Below, one piece after another: positions 52,486 to 62,309 of a stretch of 64,000 bases of DNA. The position numbers were made by a program, and so were the translations under genes. Position 1 is the first letter of the stretch; each line of letters starts with the position of its first letter. Source of the stretch: Arthrobacter pityocampae (GTDB taxonomy: Bacteria > Actinomycetota > Actinomycetes > Actinomycetales > Micrococcaceae); NCBI RefSeq assembly GCF_002927275.1, contig NZ_PRKW01000002.1:372001-436000 (forward strand), given 5' to 3'. The notes under the pieces are model-generated. The model saw only the letters and a list, made by a program, of their open reading frames with translations. It was not told the origin of the DNA and made no database searches.

Positions 52486-55086
52486 ATGGCCAGGCGCCAG
52501 AACTCCGCACCGCCGGAGGATTTCACCGAGAAGATCATCGACATCGACGTCGAAACCGAGATGGAGGAGTCCTTCCTGGAGTACGCGTACTCCGTGATCT
52601 ACTCGCGTGCCCTCCCCGACGCCCGTGACGGCCTGAAGCCCGTCCAGCGGCGCATCCTCTACATGATGACCGACATGGGCCTGCGCCCGGACCGCGGCCA
52701 CGTGAAGTCCGCCCGCGTGGTGGGCGAGGTGATGGGCAAGCTCCACCCGCACGGCGACAGCGCCATCTACGACGCGATGGTGCGCATGGCCCAGGACTTC
52801 TCCCTCCGCCTGCCGCTGATCGACGGCCATGGCAACTTCGGCTCGCTCGACGACGGCCCGGCGGCCGCCCGGTACACGGAGGCCCGCCTGGCGGCCCCCG
52901 CCCTGACGATGACCGACCACCTCGACGAGGACGTCGTCGACTTCGTCCCGAACTACGACAACCAGCTCACCCAGCCGGAAGTGCTCCCCGCCGCCTTCCC
53001 GAACCTCCTGGTCAACGGCGCCAGCGGGATCGCCGTCGGCATGGCGACGAACATGCCGCCGCACAACCTGGGCGAGGTCGTCGCGGCGGCGCGCCACCTC
53101 ATCGCGCACCCGGAGGCCTCCCTCGAGGACGTGATGCGCTTCGTGCCCGGGCCGGATCTCCCGAGCGGCGGGAAGATCGTGGGGCTCGACGGCGTGCGGG
53201 ACGCCTATGCGACGGGGCGCGGTTCCTTCAAGACCCGCGCCACGGTGAAGGTGGAGCAGCTCTCCGCCCGCAGGACCGGCCTCGTGGTCACCGAGCTCCC
53301 CTACACGGTGGGCCCGGAGAAGGTGATCGAGAAGATCAAGGACGCCGTCACCGCCAAGAAGCTCCAGGGCATCTCGGACATCGTGGACCTCACGGACCGC
53401 AAGCACGGCCTGCGCCTGGTGATCGAGCTGAAGAACGGCTTCAACCCCAACGCGGTCCTCGCCCAGCTGTACCGCTTCACGCCGATGGAGGACTCCTTCG
53501 GCATCAACAACGTGGCCCTCGTCGACGGGCAGCCGCGGACGCTCGGGTTGCTGGAGCTACTGCAGGTCTACATCACGCACCGGATCCTCGTGGTGCGCCG
53601 TCGGACGTCCTACCGCCTGCAGCGCAAGCGCGACCGCCTGCATCTCGTGGAGGGCCTGCTCGTCGCGATCGTCGACATCGACGAGGTCATCCAGATCATC
53701 CGCGCCTCGGACGAGTCCTCCGCGGCGCGGGAGCGCCTCATGACCATCTACGACCTCACCGAGATCCAGGCCAATTACATCCTCGAGCTGCGGCTGCGTC
53801 AGCTCACCAAGTACTCGCGCATCGAGCTCGAGAAGGAGCAGGACCAGCTCCGCCTCGAGATCGCGGAGCTCGAGGCGGTCCTCGGGTCGGAGGAACGGCT
53901 CCGCACGCTGGTGTCCGACGAGCTGGCCGCGCTGTCCGAACAGTTCGCCACACCCCGGCGCACCGTGCTGCTCGAGTCCGAGGCGGCCGCACCGCTGAAG
54001 GGCTCGGCCCTGCCCGCGCCCGCCGCGAAGGGGGCGAAGGCGGTGCTCCCCCTCGAGATCGCCGACGATCCGTGCTGGGTCCTGCTCTCGGCGTCGGGCC
54101 AGCTCGCCCGCACCTCCGACCGGCAGCCCTTCGGCGACGGACAGCGGATCAAGCACGACGCCTTCCGGTCCGTCCTCGCCTCCACCGCGCGCGGCGAGGT
54201 GGGCGCCGTGACCTCGGGGGGCCGGATGATCCGCCTCCAGGTGATGGACATGCCCGCCCTGCCCCCCACCGCCGGCATCCCGAACCTGGCGGGCGGGGTG
54301 CCGTCGTCGGAATTCATCACCCTCGAACGCGGCGAGAGCCTCGTGGGGCTCGCCCCGCTGGGCGCGGTCGTCGCCCTCGGCACCGCGCAGGGCGTCGTGA
54401 AGCGCGTACAGCCCGACTACCCGCTGAACCGCGACGACTGGGAGGTCATCTCCCTCAAGCCCAGGGACAGGGTGGTGGGGATGGCCGCCGCAGCCGACGC
54501 CGACGACCTCGTCTTCATCACCCGACTGGCCCAGCTGCTGCGGTTCCCGGCCTCGGCCGTCCGGCCGCAGGGCCGGACGGCCGGCGGGATGGCCGGCATC
54601 AAGCTCGCGGCCGGCGACGCCGTCCTGCACTTCGGATCGGTGTCCTCCGGGGACGGACAGGGCGTCGTGGTGACGCTCGCCGCCCCCGGCGATGCGCTGC
54701 CCGGGACCGCCGCGGGGTCGGCGAAGATCACCGAGTTCTCCGAGTACCCGGTGAAGGGCCGCGCCACCGCCGGCGTGCGGGCGCACCGCTTCCTCCGCGG
54801 CGAGGAGGCGCTCTCCCTGGCCTGGGCCGGCCACGGCCCGGCGCGTGCCGCATCCGCCAACGGTGTGACCCGCGCGCTGCCCACGGAGCACGGCCGGCGC
54901 GACGGCTCGGGCGTGCCCGTCACCCAGCAGATCGACGCCGTCGGACCGAACCTGGTGGGCCTGATCGAGGCGACGCGGCCCGCGGTGCCGGAGCCGGTCG
55001 CTCCGCCCGCGGAGCCGGCGTCGTCGTCCGGCCGACCGGTCCGGACTGTCCAGCCGACCGACGACGGTCAGGGCACCCTGCTGTAG
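52486..55086 (+). CDS. type IIA topoisomerase subunit A (ParC/GyrA type)
   Basis: An 866-residue DNA topoisomerase IV/gyrase A subunit. The breakage domain has [19 protein letters not shown], the quinolone pocket [12 protein letters not shown] and catalytic Tyr in AARYTEARL. The coiled-coil and C-terminal beta-pinwheel ([25 protein letters not shown]) follow. The canonical GyrA box QRRGGKG is not seen in the C-terminal part, so ParC is the likelier paralogue. parE is not in the window. GTG/ATG assignments are clear: ATG 52486. Confidence 0.92.
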   Translation: MARRQNSAPPEDFTEKIIDIDVETEMEESFLEYAYSVIYSRALPDARDGLKPVQRRILYMMTDMGLRPDRGHVKSARVVGEVMGKLHPHGDSAIYDAMVRMAQDFSLRLPLIDGHGNFGSLDDGPAAARYTEARLAAPALTMTDHLDEDVVDFVPNYDNQLTQPEVLPAAFPNLLVNGASGIAVGMATNMPPHNLGEVVAAARHLIAHPEASLEDVMRFVPGPDLPSGGKIVGLDGVRDAYATGRGSFKTRATVKVEQLSARRTGLVVTELPYTVGPEKVIEKIKDAVTAKKLQGISDIVDLTDRKHGLRLVIELKNGFNPNAVLAQLYRFTPMEDSFGINNVALVDGQPRTLGLLELLQVYITHRILVVRRRTSYRLQRKRDRLHLVEGLLVAIVDIDEVIQIIRASDESSAARERLMTIYDLTEIQANYILELRLRQLTKYSRIELEKEQDQLRLEIAELEAVLGSEERLRTLVSDELAALSEQFATPRRTVLLESEAAAPLKGSALPAPAAKGAKAVLPLEIADDPCWVLLSASGQLARTSDRQPFGDGQRIKHDAFRSVLASTARGEVGAVTSGGRMIRLQVMDMPALPPTAGIPNLAGGVPSSEFITLERGESLVGLAPLGAVVALGTAQGVVKRVQPDYPLNRDDWEVISLKPRDRVVGMAAAADADDLVFITRLAQLLRFPASAVRPQGRTAGGMAGIKLAAGDAVLHFGSVSSGDGQGVVVTLAAPGDALPGTAAGSAKITEFSEYPVKGRATAGVRAHRFLRGEEALSLAWAGHGPARAASANGVTRALPTEHGRRDGSGVPVTQQIDAVGPNLVGLIEATRPAVPEPVAPPAEPASSSGRPVRTVQPTDDGQGTLL

Positions 55087-55147
55087 GCCGGTTCCCCGGG
55101 TACCAGGACCGTTCCCACGGTGCGGGAGCGGGCGTACACTCCCCTGC

Positions 55148-56101
55148 ATGGTCAGCGTCATAGCGGTTCGCGGCCTCGCCAAGCACTTCGGTCGGGTGCA
55201 TGCACTCGACGGTCTCGACCTTGACGTCGGAGAAGGCCAGATCCACGGGTTCCTCGGTCCCAACGGTTCCGGGAAGTCCACGACGACGCGCGTCCTGCTC
55301 GGGTTGGCACGTGCGACGTCGGGCACGGTCGAGGTCTTCGGCGTCGATCCCTGGCGCGAGGCCGCTGCCCTCCACCGCCGGATCGCGTACGTCCCGGGCG
55401 ACGTCAGTGCGTGGCCGAATCTGTCCGGTGGAGAGACGATCGACTTCGTCGCCCGTCTGCGCGGCGTCCACCGCCATGAGCGCGCCTACCGCCTCGAGCG
55501 GGAACGGTTGATGGAGGCCTTCCTGTTCGATCCCCATAAGAAGGGCCGGGCCTACTCGAAGGGGAACCGTCAGAAGCTGGCATTGATCGCGGCCTTCGCG
55601 GTGCCCGCCGAGCTGTACATCCTCGACGAGCCGACCAGCGGCCTCGATCCCCTGATGGCGATGGTGTTCCAGCACGAGATCGCCCGGGTGCGGGAGGGCG
55701 GGGCGACCGTCCTGCTCTCGAGCCACATCCTCTCCGAGGTCGAGCAGCTCTGCGACGTCGTCAGCATCGTGCGCGCCGGGAAGGTCGTGGAGTCCGGCAC
55801 CCTCGCCGATCTGCGGCACCTCACCCGCACCGAGGTGTCCTTCGCGGCATCGGACGCCTCGCCGCTGGCCTCCGTGCCGGACGCCCACGATCTGCGGGTC
55901 GAGCACGGCCGGGCCAGGTTCACCGTCGACAGTGACCGCGTCTCCTCCGTGCTGCCGGCGCTGACAGCGCTGCACGTCGAGGGGCTCCGGATCGAGCCGC
56001 CGTCCCTCGAGGAACTGTTTCTCCGGCACTACGGCGACGACGTCGCCGTAGTGGACCACGGCGGAGCGCCTCGGACGCGCCGCGAGGCCGCAGCACGATG
56101 A
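55148..56101 (+). CDS. ABC transporter ATP-binding protein
   Basis: A 317-residue ABC ATPase. Walker A is FLGPNGSGKSTTTR near residue 38; the signature is YSKGNRQKLALI (the K-G-N/M-R-Q variant of DrrA-type exporters); Walker B LYILDEPTSGLDPL; H-loop LLSSHILSEVEQ. It ends with a ~90-residue C-terminal domain. It overlaps the permease gene by 4 bp. The pair resembles antibiotic or lipid exporters. Confidence 0.93.
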   Translation: MVSVIAVRGLAKHFGRVHALDGLDLDVGEGQIHGFLGPNGSGKSTTTRVLLGLARATSGTVEVFGVDPWREAAALHRRIAYVPGDVSAWPNLSGGETIDFVARLRGVHRHERAYRLERERLMEAFLFDPHKKGRAYSKGNRQKLALIAAFAVPAELYILDEPTSGLDPLMAMVFQHEIARVREGGATVLLSSHILSEVEQLCDVVSIVRAGKVVESGTLADLRHLTRTEVSFAASDASPLASVPDAHDLRVEHGRARFTVDSDRVSSVLPALTALHVEGLRIEPPSLEELFLRHYGDDVAVVDHGGAPRTRREAAAR

Positions 56102-57717
56102 CCGCGTTCCCGGCGCTCCTCGGCCAACGGCTGCGGCGCGACGGGGTGCAGCTGGTGCTGTGGACGGCCGGCACGGCGCTGCTGGCCTCGCTGACCTATG
56201 TCAGCGTGGGGCAGGCCTACGGCACGGAGCAGTCCCGCGCGTCGATTCTGGCGGTAGTCATGGCCAATCCCGTGATCATGCTCTTCCGCGGCTTGCCGTC
56301 GGGGGCCGGGGAGGGCGCGTTCATGCTCTTCCTGATCTTCCCGTTCCTGGCGCTCCTCGCGGCCCTGATGAGTTCGTTCCTCGCCGTGCGGCACACGCGC
56401 GGCGACGAGGAGGCCGGCCGCGCCGAACTGGTGGCGGCCACCCGGGCCGGACGCCGGGCCCCCCTGCTGGCCACCCTGGCCCATGGAGTCCTGGCCAACC
56501 TCGTGCTCGCCTCGCTCACCGCCGTCGCGCTGGCGGCCACCGGACTCGCGGTCCGGGGGTCCGTCGTGTCCGGTCTGGCTGCCGGCGCGGTGGGACTGAC
56601 CTTTCTGGGTGTGGGTCTCGTCGCGGCCCAGCTCATGAGGACCTCCTCGGGCGCCAACTCCCTCGCCGTCTGGATCCTGATGCTGTCGTTCCTCGCGGCC
56701 GGGATCGGCAACGCCCTCGGGACGCCCAGCACCGACCTGCAGCGCATCGAGAGCTCGTGGCTCACGTGGCTGTCACCGTTCGGGTGGGGCGAGCAGACTC
56801 GGCCGTTCGCCGAGGACGACGTCGGGCCGATCGTGCTGTGTACGGGTTTCGCCGTGCTGCTGGCCGCCGTAGCCGTCGCGCTGCAGTCCAGGCGCGACCT
56901 CGGCGCGAGCTTCGTCCCCGAGCGGCACGGCAGATCCGAGGCTCCCGCGACGCTGTCCTCCCCGATCGGCCTCGTCGCCCGCCTGTCCCGGCCCTCGATC
57001 ATCGGCTGGGGAGTGGGAGGCCTGGTGACGGGGATCCTCGCGACCACCCTTGCCGCGGTGATCCGCGATATCGGGGCGGACAACCCCGCGCTGGAGCGGA
57101 TCATGCAGGCGATCGCCGGTGGCGTGGACATGGAGCAGGGCACGGTCGTGGTCTTCTTCACGATGCTGGGGATCCTCGCGGCCTGTTGCGCGGTGCAGAC
57201 GGTCTGCCGGGCACGCCAGGAGGAGGTTCACGGCACGGCGGAACTGATGCTGAGCACGCCGGTGGACCGCGCCCGGTGGCTCGCGAGCTTCATGGTCATG
57301 GCCTTCGTGGGCATCGTGGTGGTGATCGGGGCGGCCCTGGTGGGCGCCGCCGCAGGCCTCGCCTCACGGAACGGCGACTGGTCCCTCCTGGGTGACGTGG
57401 CCGTGACCGGTGCAGGGCAGATCGCTGCAGCCTCCGTGTTCGTCGTCGTCACGGCGGTGATCTTCGTCGTCGCGCCGCGGCTGACCATCCCACTCGGGTG
57501 GGCCCTCGTGCTGATCAGTATGGTGCTCGGCCTGTTCGGGCCGCTCTTCGGCTTCCCGGACTGGGCGGTGCGTCTGTCGCCGACCGGGGTGGCCCCGACC
57601 GTCACCAGCGACGGCGTCGACGTGCAGGGTCTGTGGTGGCTCCTCGCGGCCGTTGTAGCGGGCGGCGCACTGGCTCTCGGTCTCATGCGCCGCCGGGACC
57701 TCGCCCCGGCGGGCTGA
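56098..57717 (+). CDS. ABC transporter permease (antibiotic-exporter type)
   Basis: A 539-residue membrane protein with about twelve helices in two similar halves, for example GAFMLFLIFPFLALLAALMS and LVLASLTAVALAATGL in the first and VVFFTMLGILAACCAVQ and FMVMAFVGIVVVIGAALVGA in the second. This is the fused 2 x 6 form of 'polyketide antibiotic exporter' permeases. It overlaps the ATPase gene by 4 bp and forms one operon with it. The substrate is unknown. Confidence 0.88.
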   Translation: MTAFPALLGQRLRRDGVQLVLWTAGTALLASLTYVSVGQAYGTEQSRASILAVVMANPVIMLFRGLPSGAGEGAFMLFLIFPFLALLAALMSSFLAVRHTRGDEEAGRAELVAATRAGRRAPLLATLAHGVLANLVLASLTAVALAATGLAVRGSVVSGLAAGAVGLTFLGVGLVAAQLMRTSSGANSLAVWILMLSFLAAGIGNALGTPSTDLQRIESSWLTWLSPFGWGEQTRPFAEDDVGPIVLCTGFAVLLAAVAVALQSRRDLGASFVPERHGRSEAPATLSSPIGLVARLSRPSIIGWGVGGLVTGILATTLAAVIRDIGADNPALERIMQAIAGGVDMEQGTVVVFFTMLGILAACCAVQTVCRARQEEVHGTAELMLSTPVDRARWLASFMVMAFVGIVVVIGAALVGAAAGLASRNGDWSLLGDVAVTGAGQIAAASVFVVVTAVIFVVAPRLTIPLGWALVLISMVLGLFGPLFGFPDWAVRLSPTGVAPTVTSDGVDVQGLWWLLAAVVAGGALALGLMRRRDLAPAG

Positions 57718-57748
57718 CCGGGCACCTAGCTGCCCATCACGTATTCGC

Positions 57749-57771
57749 GTGCACACTTGTGCACCTATAGT
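57749..57771 (+). promoter_or_regulatory. palindromic operator and -10 of the MFS exporter gene
   Basis: Perfect palindrome GTGCACA-CT-TGTGCAC (57749-57764) directly abuts a good -10 element TATAGT (57766-57771), 35 bp before the MFS start codon. A repressor bound here would cover the promoter spacer. The ArsR/SmtB regulator encoded right after the MFS gene is the obvious candidate. Confidence 0.7.
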
Positions 57772-57805
57772 GGTGGGACGTGTCCCTGCTCGAGACGGGT
57801 GTCCC

Positions 57806-59086
57806 ATGCTGTCTGTCCTACGCCGCCGCGCCTACCGGAATCTCTTCACCGCTCAGGTGGTCGCCCTCCTCGGGACCGGCCTGCTGACCGTGGCGCTGGG
57901 GCTGCTGGCCTTCGATCTCGCAGGCGGGCAAGCCGGCGCCGTGCTGGGCACCGCGTTGACGATCAAGATGATCGCCTACGTGTTCGTCGCCCCCGTGATG
58001 GCGGCCCTGGTGGAACGCCTCCCCCGGAAGGGTGTCCTCGTCGGCGCGGACCTGGTCCGCGCCGCCATCGCCCTGAGCCTGCCCTTCATCGATCAGGTGT
58101 GGCAGATCTACGTCCTTGTGTTCGTCCTGCAGTCCGCGTCGGCGACGTTCACCCCCGCGTTCCAGGCCCTCATCCCCGTCGTGCTGCCCGAGGAGAAGGA
58201 CTACACCAAGGCCCTGTCCCTGTCCCGGCTGGCCTACGACCTCGAGTCCCTGGTCAGCCCGCTCCTGGCCGCCGCGCTCCTGACCGTGATGAGCTTCCAC
58301 AACCTCTTCGTGGGGACGATGCTCGGCTTCCTGGTGTCCGCTGCCATGGTCCTCGGGACCCGGTTGCCGGAGATCCCCCCGGCCGGGCAGCAGGGCTCCC
58401 TGCTGCACCGCACCACCCTCGGGAGCCGCATCTTCCTGCGGGAACCATCCCTGCGCGGGCTTCTCGCCCTGAACCTCGTCGTCGCAGCCGCCACGGCCCT
58501 GGTCCTCGTCAACACCGTCGTCTACGCGCGCGACCTCTTCGATGGCAAGAACACCGACGTCGCCATCGCCCTCGCGTTCTACGGGGCCGGATCCATGCTC
58601 GTCGCGTTCATCGCACCCCGCGTCCTGGAGCGCACCCCCGACCGGACGTTCATGCTCATCGGGGCCACGGTGCTGACGGCCGGACTGCCCACCGCAGCCT
58701 TCCTCGCCCTGACCCAGCAGAGCCGCGTGCCTCTCACGGGCAGCTCGTGGGCGATCCTGCTCGGCCTGTGGACCGTGCTCGGCATTGGGACGTCCATGAT
58801 CAGCACCCCGTCGTCGCGACTGCTGCGCCGCATCGCCACCGACCGCACCCGGAGCCCTCTCTTTACCGCCCAGTTCTCCCTGTCCCATGCCTGCTTCATG
58901 ATCACGTACCCCGTTGCCGGCTGGGTGGGCGCTGCGGCCGGCCAGGCCGCAGCCGCCCTCACCCTCGGCGGACTCGCGCTCGCCGGCACCGTCGTCGGCG
59001 TCGTGGTGTGGCCCCCCGCTGCGGCGGGAGACGGGACGACGTCGGACGGGTCGCCGGACACCTGGGCGACGGCCGACCGACGGTAG
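57806..59086 (+). CDS. MFS exporter
   Basis: A 426-residue major-facilitator protein with about twelve helices. The MFS motif A after TM2 reads AALVERLPRKGVLVGADLVR, and the central loop lies near residue 200. Family members of this type export drugs or metal ions. The ATG at 57806 was chosen; an upstream GTG (57749) coincides with the operator. An ArsR/SmtB regulator gene follows by 43 bp, which suggests control by a metal or metalloid. Confidence 0.88.
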   Translation: MLSVLRRRAYRNLFTAQVVALLGTGLLTVALGLLAFDLAGGQAGAVLGTALTIKMIAYVFVAPVMAALVERLPRKGVLVGADLVRAAIALSLPFIDQVWQIYVLVFVLQSASATFTPAFQALIPVVLPEEKDYTKALSLSRLAYDLESLVSPLLAAALLTVMSFHNLFVGTMLGFLVSAAMVLGTRLPEIPPAGQQGSLLHRTTLGSRIFLREPSLRGLLALNLVVAAATALVLVNTVVYARDLFDGKNTDVAIALAFYGAGSMLVAFIAPRVLERTPDRTFMLIGATVLTAGLPTAAFLALTQQSRVPLTGSSWAILLGLWTVLGIGTSMISTPSSRLLRRIATDRTRSPLFTAQFSLSHACFMITYPVAGWVGAAAGQAAAALTLGGLALAGTVVGVVVWPPAAAGDGTTSDGSPDTWATADRR

Positions 59087-59129
59087 GTTGGTGGCATCAC
59101 TGCAGAACACGCGAGGGAAGGTGGGCGGC

Positions 59130-59525
59130 GTGCACGGACACTCCCCCGGCTCGACCGGGCCGGCTGCCCCGGAGGGCGGTGCGCCCGCGCGGCCGAGTCT
59201 GGTCCACCCGGCGGAACCCGATGCCGAGCGGCTCGAGGCCGGGGCCGCGACCTTCCGGATGCTCTCCGACCCCACCCGCCTGCACCTCCTCTGGATCCTC
59301 ACCCGGGGGCCCGCCGACGTCGGGAGCCTCGTCGCAGCCACCGGGGCGAACCGGACCGCGGTGAGCCAGCACCTGGCCAAGCTGCGGCACTCCGGCCTGG
59401 TCTCCACGCGACGGGATGCCCGCAACGTCATCTACAGCATCGTGGACGGGCACCTGTCCCGCCTGATCCTCGAGGGTATGAACCACGCCGACCATCGCGT
59501 GACCGGAGAACCCGTCCACGACTAG
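59130..59525 (+). CDS. ArsR/SmtB family metalloregulator with an alpha5 metal site
   Basis: A 131-residue winged-helix repressor. The HTH is ANRTAVSQHLAKLRHSGLVS, the wing RRDARNVIYSI. The last helix has D-x-H, ten residues, H-x2-H (IVDGHLSRLIL... then NHADH), the classical alpha5 site of NmtR (Ni/Co) and CzrA (Zn). The N terminus is HGHS if the GTG at 59130 is the start; that would give NmtR-like extra ligands. The start could also be GTG 59091 or 59121. Probable control of the upstream MFS gene. Confidence 0.88.
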   Translation: MHGHSPGSTGPAAPEGGAPARPSLVHPAEPDAERLEAGAATFRMLSDPTRLHLLWILTRGPADVGSLVAATGANRTAVSQHLAKLRHSGLVSTRRDARNVIYSIVDGHLSRLILEGMNHADHRVTGEPVHD

Positions 59526-59670
59526 GACGTCTCCCGACCCGGCGGCGACCCGGGCGGATCATCGCGGGCTCGCCCACGCAGCCCCCACGGTGCGTCCCCG
59601 GCCCGAACCGTGACCATTCCGGTACGTGTCCGTCGCTCCCCTGATGAAACTGTCACCGGAGACTTGGAGC

Positions 59671-59952
59671 ATGGCACTCATGGGGATCGACAAGGCGCAG
59701 CCGGCACACTGGCTCAAGGACAATCAGGGCGCTCTGCCGTCCATCATCGCGGTCATCGGCGTCACCCTGTTCTGGGTGGTCGGAGCGATCGGCGGGATCC
59801 GGTTCCTGGCCGATGCGAGTTCGCCGATGGCGATGCTCACCGGGCTCTACATCGGTCTGGCCGCGGTCGCGGTATCGATCATCATCGCCACACTCGCTGT
59901 GAACGACCTGACCCGTCGCTACGCCCGCGCGCGGAACCGCCGCCAACGCTGA
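59671..59952 (+). CDS. small membrane protein
   Basis: A 93-residue protein with two predicted membrane helices (IIAVIGVTLFWVVGAIGGIR, LYIGLAAVAVSIIIATLAV) and a basic cytoplasmic tail (LTRRYARARNRRQR). The ATG at 59671 has GGAG at 9 bases; GTG 59626 is possible. No family was recognised. Confidence 0.65.
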   Translation: MALMGIDKAQPAHWLKDNQGALPSIIAVIGVTLFWVVGAIGGIRFLADASSPMAMLTGLYIGLAAVAVSIIIATLAVNDLTRRYARARNRRQR

Positions 59953-60054
59953 GCGGGACAGCATGGGTGAAGAGCACCACGGACGGGCACGTCGAGGATC
60001 GTCGCCGAACCGACCCGAGAGTCGGCCGGCGTACGGACCCGCGGCCGTGATGTT

Positions 60055-60606
60055 CTAGTCCTCGAAGACGGACCAGCAGATGCTGCTCCGTCGGCTCTGG
60101 TCCTCGAGGACCAGGGTGCGGAGGCGGGCGGGGATCTGCTGCCGCTGCCAGTCACGCTCAACCCGCCCGGCTTCTCGACATCGGTGCTGGGCGGCTGCAG
60201 CTGCAGCGGCCTTGATGGCATAGGCGGCCGCACCCAGGTCATGCTCGGGGACATGAGCGACACAGGCGGCCTGACCTGCCGAGTAGGCCGCGAACCGGGC
60301 GGCACCACGCAACGGACGCGCCGCGCCCATCGCGTGCCCGCCGATCGCGCGGGTCGTCATCATTCCCGCTTCGCCGCGCGCCCAAGCCCGCGCCGCTTCG
60401 ATGGCCGCACGCGGCCGGTCATCCCCGGGATCCGATGCCTCGAACAGCCCCAGGACATGCTCAGCACAGGTGGCCGCCCACAACGCCAGCAACCGGTGAT
60501 CCGCCTCTGTCAAAGATCCACCACGTCGGACCGACACGAGGCGAGGATCGCGAACGGCGGGAAGGATCACACGACTGTTCCTACTCCCTTCGTCCACCGA
60601 CGACAA
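60055..60606 (-). CDS. Imm5-like putative immunity protein
   Basis: A 183-residue helical protein resembling the Imm5 family: DPRLVSVRRGGSLTEADHRL at the N terminus, LALWAATCAEHVLGLFE, then GGHAMGAARPLRGAARFAAY and AAYAIKAAAAAAAQHR, ending with SRRSSICWSVF. Imm5 proteins protect against polymorphic toxins, but members also occur alone. No toxin gene is within the window next to it. Confidence 0.75.
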   Translation of the reverse strand: MSSVDEGSRNSRVILPAVRDPRLVSVRRGGSLTEADHRLLALWAATCAEHVLGLFEASDPGDDRPRAAIEAARAWARGEAGMMTTRAIGGHAMGAARPLRGAARFAAYSAGQAACVAHVPEHDLGAAAYAIKAAAAAAAQHRCREAGRVERDWQRQQIPARLRTLVLEDQSRRSSICWSVFED

Positions 60607-61235
60607 CCCGCCATGTTCAGAACTGGACGCGCGGGTGGTGATCCCGCTCTGAGCCCGAGGAACACCACGCGCTGATGAGGTACAGCACCACTCGCCGGAC
60701 TGTAGGCGCCACCACTGATCATGCTGGAGAGGGTACTCGCGGTCAGCGGTCCGCGGACGCGTCGGATCGTCGCGGTCTCCTGATCACTGGGCGCTCGTCG
60801 GGTGCGGTCTGCCCGCAGCATTGCGAGCGGCGTGGGCTCGCTCGTGCCGGCGCAGACGCGCCCCGCTCCATCCGGTCAGACGCGTCACGTCAGGCCCTGC
60901 CCTCCCCCTCCGCGGGCAATGGCGCCAACAGGGCACGCGCGCTGTCATGGACGACGCCGTACGACCTGTCCCTCCACACGTCACTGTTCCCGGCAGCGGT
61001 CACCCGCAGCGTCCGACCCTCCGCGACGACACGCACGGGCGGGTTGCGCCGCCTTCCTCGATCCCAGAAATCATGTGCTCATACGATCATCCTGCCGGCA
61101 CGACATGGTCGGTAGTGGCGGCATCCCGTAAAGCATTGCTGCTGACTGACTCTTCCCCCGGATGTGGGGCGGGGCGAGGCCGGGCAGGGACGTGGCACTG
61201 TTGCTGCGCGCCGTTCGGTGGGGGTGGTGCAGCAT
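60607..61235. other. gene-poor region
   Basis: About 630 bp in which no frame gives a convincing protein: candidate frames are Arg/Ser/Pro-rich shadows without a ribosome site or recognised motif. It may hold promoters or decayed sequence. Confidence 0.5.
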
Positions 61236-61772
61236 TCAGGAGGACGAACGTTCCGTACCTCGTGCCCGCGTGAGACCGCGGGCCCGCATGATCTCGGCCG
61301 CGACGTGAGCATCGTCGACGAAGCGTCGGGTGAGGCGGGTGTAGTTCTCCACTTCGCGGGGCGTCCATCCGGTGAGCACCTGCGCGATCATGTCGTCGCC
61401 GAGGTCGAACACATGCTGCGCGGCGTCCGTCCCTGCTGCGGTGAGCCCGACGATCGTGGCTCGTGCATCTGTGGGGTCCGGTGTGCGCTGCACCCAACCA
61501 TTGGCTTCGAGGCGGTGCAGGATCTTGCTGACATTCGACGGCCCTGTCTTCAGTTGCTCCGCGATCCGGGAGGGCCGCGAGGGGCCCGCGAAGCCGAGCA
61601 GCCGAAGGAGCTGGTGGGACGGCTGGTCCAACGGTTCGCCGGACCGCGTCAGGACCTCCGACTGGAATTCCGGTGACTCCCACAGGTAGATGAGACGGCT
61701 GAGGTCGGTCAGGAGATCGGACCGGTACTGCGTCGTACTGTCCGGGTCGCGTCCACTCCGAGCTGGTGCCAT
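61236..61772 (-). CDS. MarR family transcriptional regulator
   Basis: A 178-residue winged-helix repressor. The DNA-binding part is GPSRPSRIAEQLKTGPSNVS, with KILHRLEANGWVQR as recognition helix region and wing RTPDPTDARATIVGLTAAG; the helices around it form the dimer. Phenolic compounds are frequent ligands of the family. It is divergent from a SnoaL-like gene with an operator array between them. Confidence 0.9.
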   Translation of the reverse strand: MAPARSGRDPDSTTQYRSDLLTDLSRLIYLWESPEFQSEVLTRSGEPLDQPSHQLLRLLGFAGPSRPSRIAEQLKTGPSNVSKILHRLEANGWVQRTPDPTDARATIVGLTAAGTDAAQHVFDLGDDMIAQVLTGWTPREVENYTRLTRRFVDDAHVAAEIMRARGLTRARGTERSSS

Positions 61773-61814
61773 GTCGCAACACTACCGCGGACCACCAGCA
61801 CTCCCCCGGAATAT

Positions 61815-61842
61815 ACTGTCCAAAAAGACAGTTACTACTGTC
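61815..61842. promoter_or_regulatory. probable MarR operator: three half sites
   Basis: Half site ACTGTC (61815), its inverse GACAGT (61827) and ACTGTC again (61837) alternate with spacers of 6 and 4 bases, giving two overlapping palindromes between divergent MarR and SnoaL genes. The AT-rich segment (ATATACT before it, CAAAAA between) may be the promoter. The MarR protein encoded beside it is the likely ligand. Confidence 0.65.
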
Positions 61843-61961
61843 GTAAAGGACACTACTTGCACCGTTGCCCGAGTACGGGGCGTCTGCACGCTCGGACTCT
61901 GCGCCGCCCGGGAGTCGGCCTCGGTGTCCGCCGCCCGACCACTGTCACTGGAGGAAAAGCC

Positions 61962-62309
61962 ATGACCACCCTTCCCACGATCCCCGCCGGTCCCGTCCTC
62001 GACTTCATCGCGGCGACCGACCGTCACGACCCCGACGCACTGTTCGCGGTCTTCGCCCCGAATGCGACCGTCAGCGACGACGGCACCACGTATGCCGGGG
62101 CAGCCGAGATCCAACGGTGGATCCATGATCATCAGATCGCGCCGAGGATCACCCTCGACCCGATCGCCTACAGCCAAAGCGGTGACGGCGCCGCGACGCT
62201 CATTGCTGCTGCCGACGGTGACTTTCCCGGCGGGCCATTACCGTTCGCTTTCGACTTCACGGTCGACGGCGGCCGGGTCGCCGCGCTGAGCATCAGCATT
62301 GCGATCTGA
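61962..62309 (+). CDS. SnoaL-like nuclear-transport-factor-2 fold protein
   Basis: A 115-residue NTF2-fold protein: PVLDFIAATDRHDPDALFAV is the helix pair, FAPNATVSDDGTTYAGAAEI the strand with hydrolase-like Asp, and FDFTVDGGRVAALSISI the last strands. Such small proteins are isomerases, cyclases or ligand carriers; the substrate is unknown. GGAGGAAAA precedes the ATG. Divergent from marR and probably under its control. Confidence 0.8.
   Translation: MTTLPTIPAGPVLDFIAATDRHDPDALFAVFAPNATVSDDGTTYAGAAEIQRWIHDHQIAPRITLDPIAYSQSGDGAATLIAAADGDFPGGPLPFAFDFTVDGGRVAALSISIAI

Noticed and set aside
53557-55326. Minus-strand frame of 589 codons inside the topoisomerase gene
   Set aside because: Composition is that of codon-position bias read on the opposite strand; the plus strand has clear topoisomerase motifs.
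60675-61115. 146-codon plus-strand frame in the gene-poor region
   Set aside because: Ser/Arg/Thr-rich, no ribosome site and no recognisable domain; judged a chance frame.
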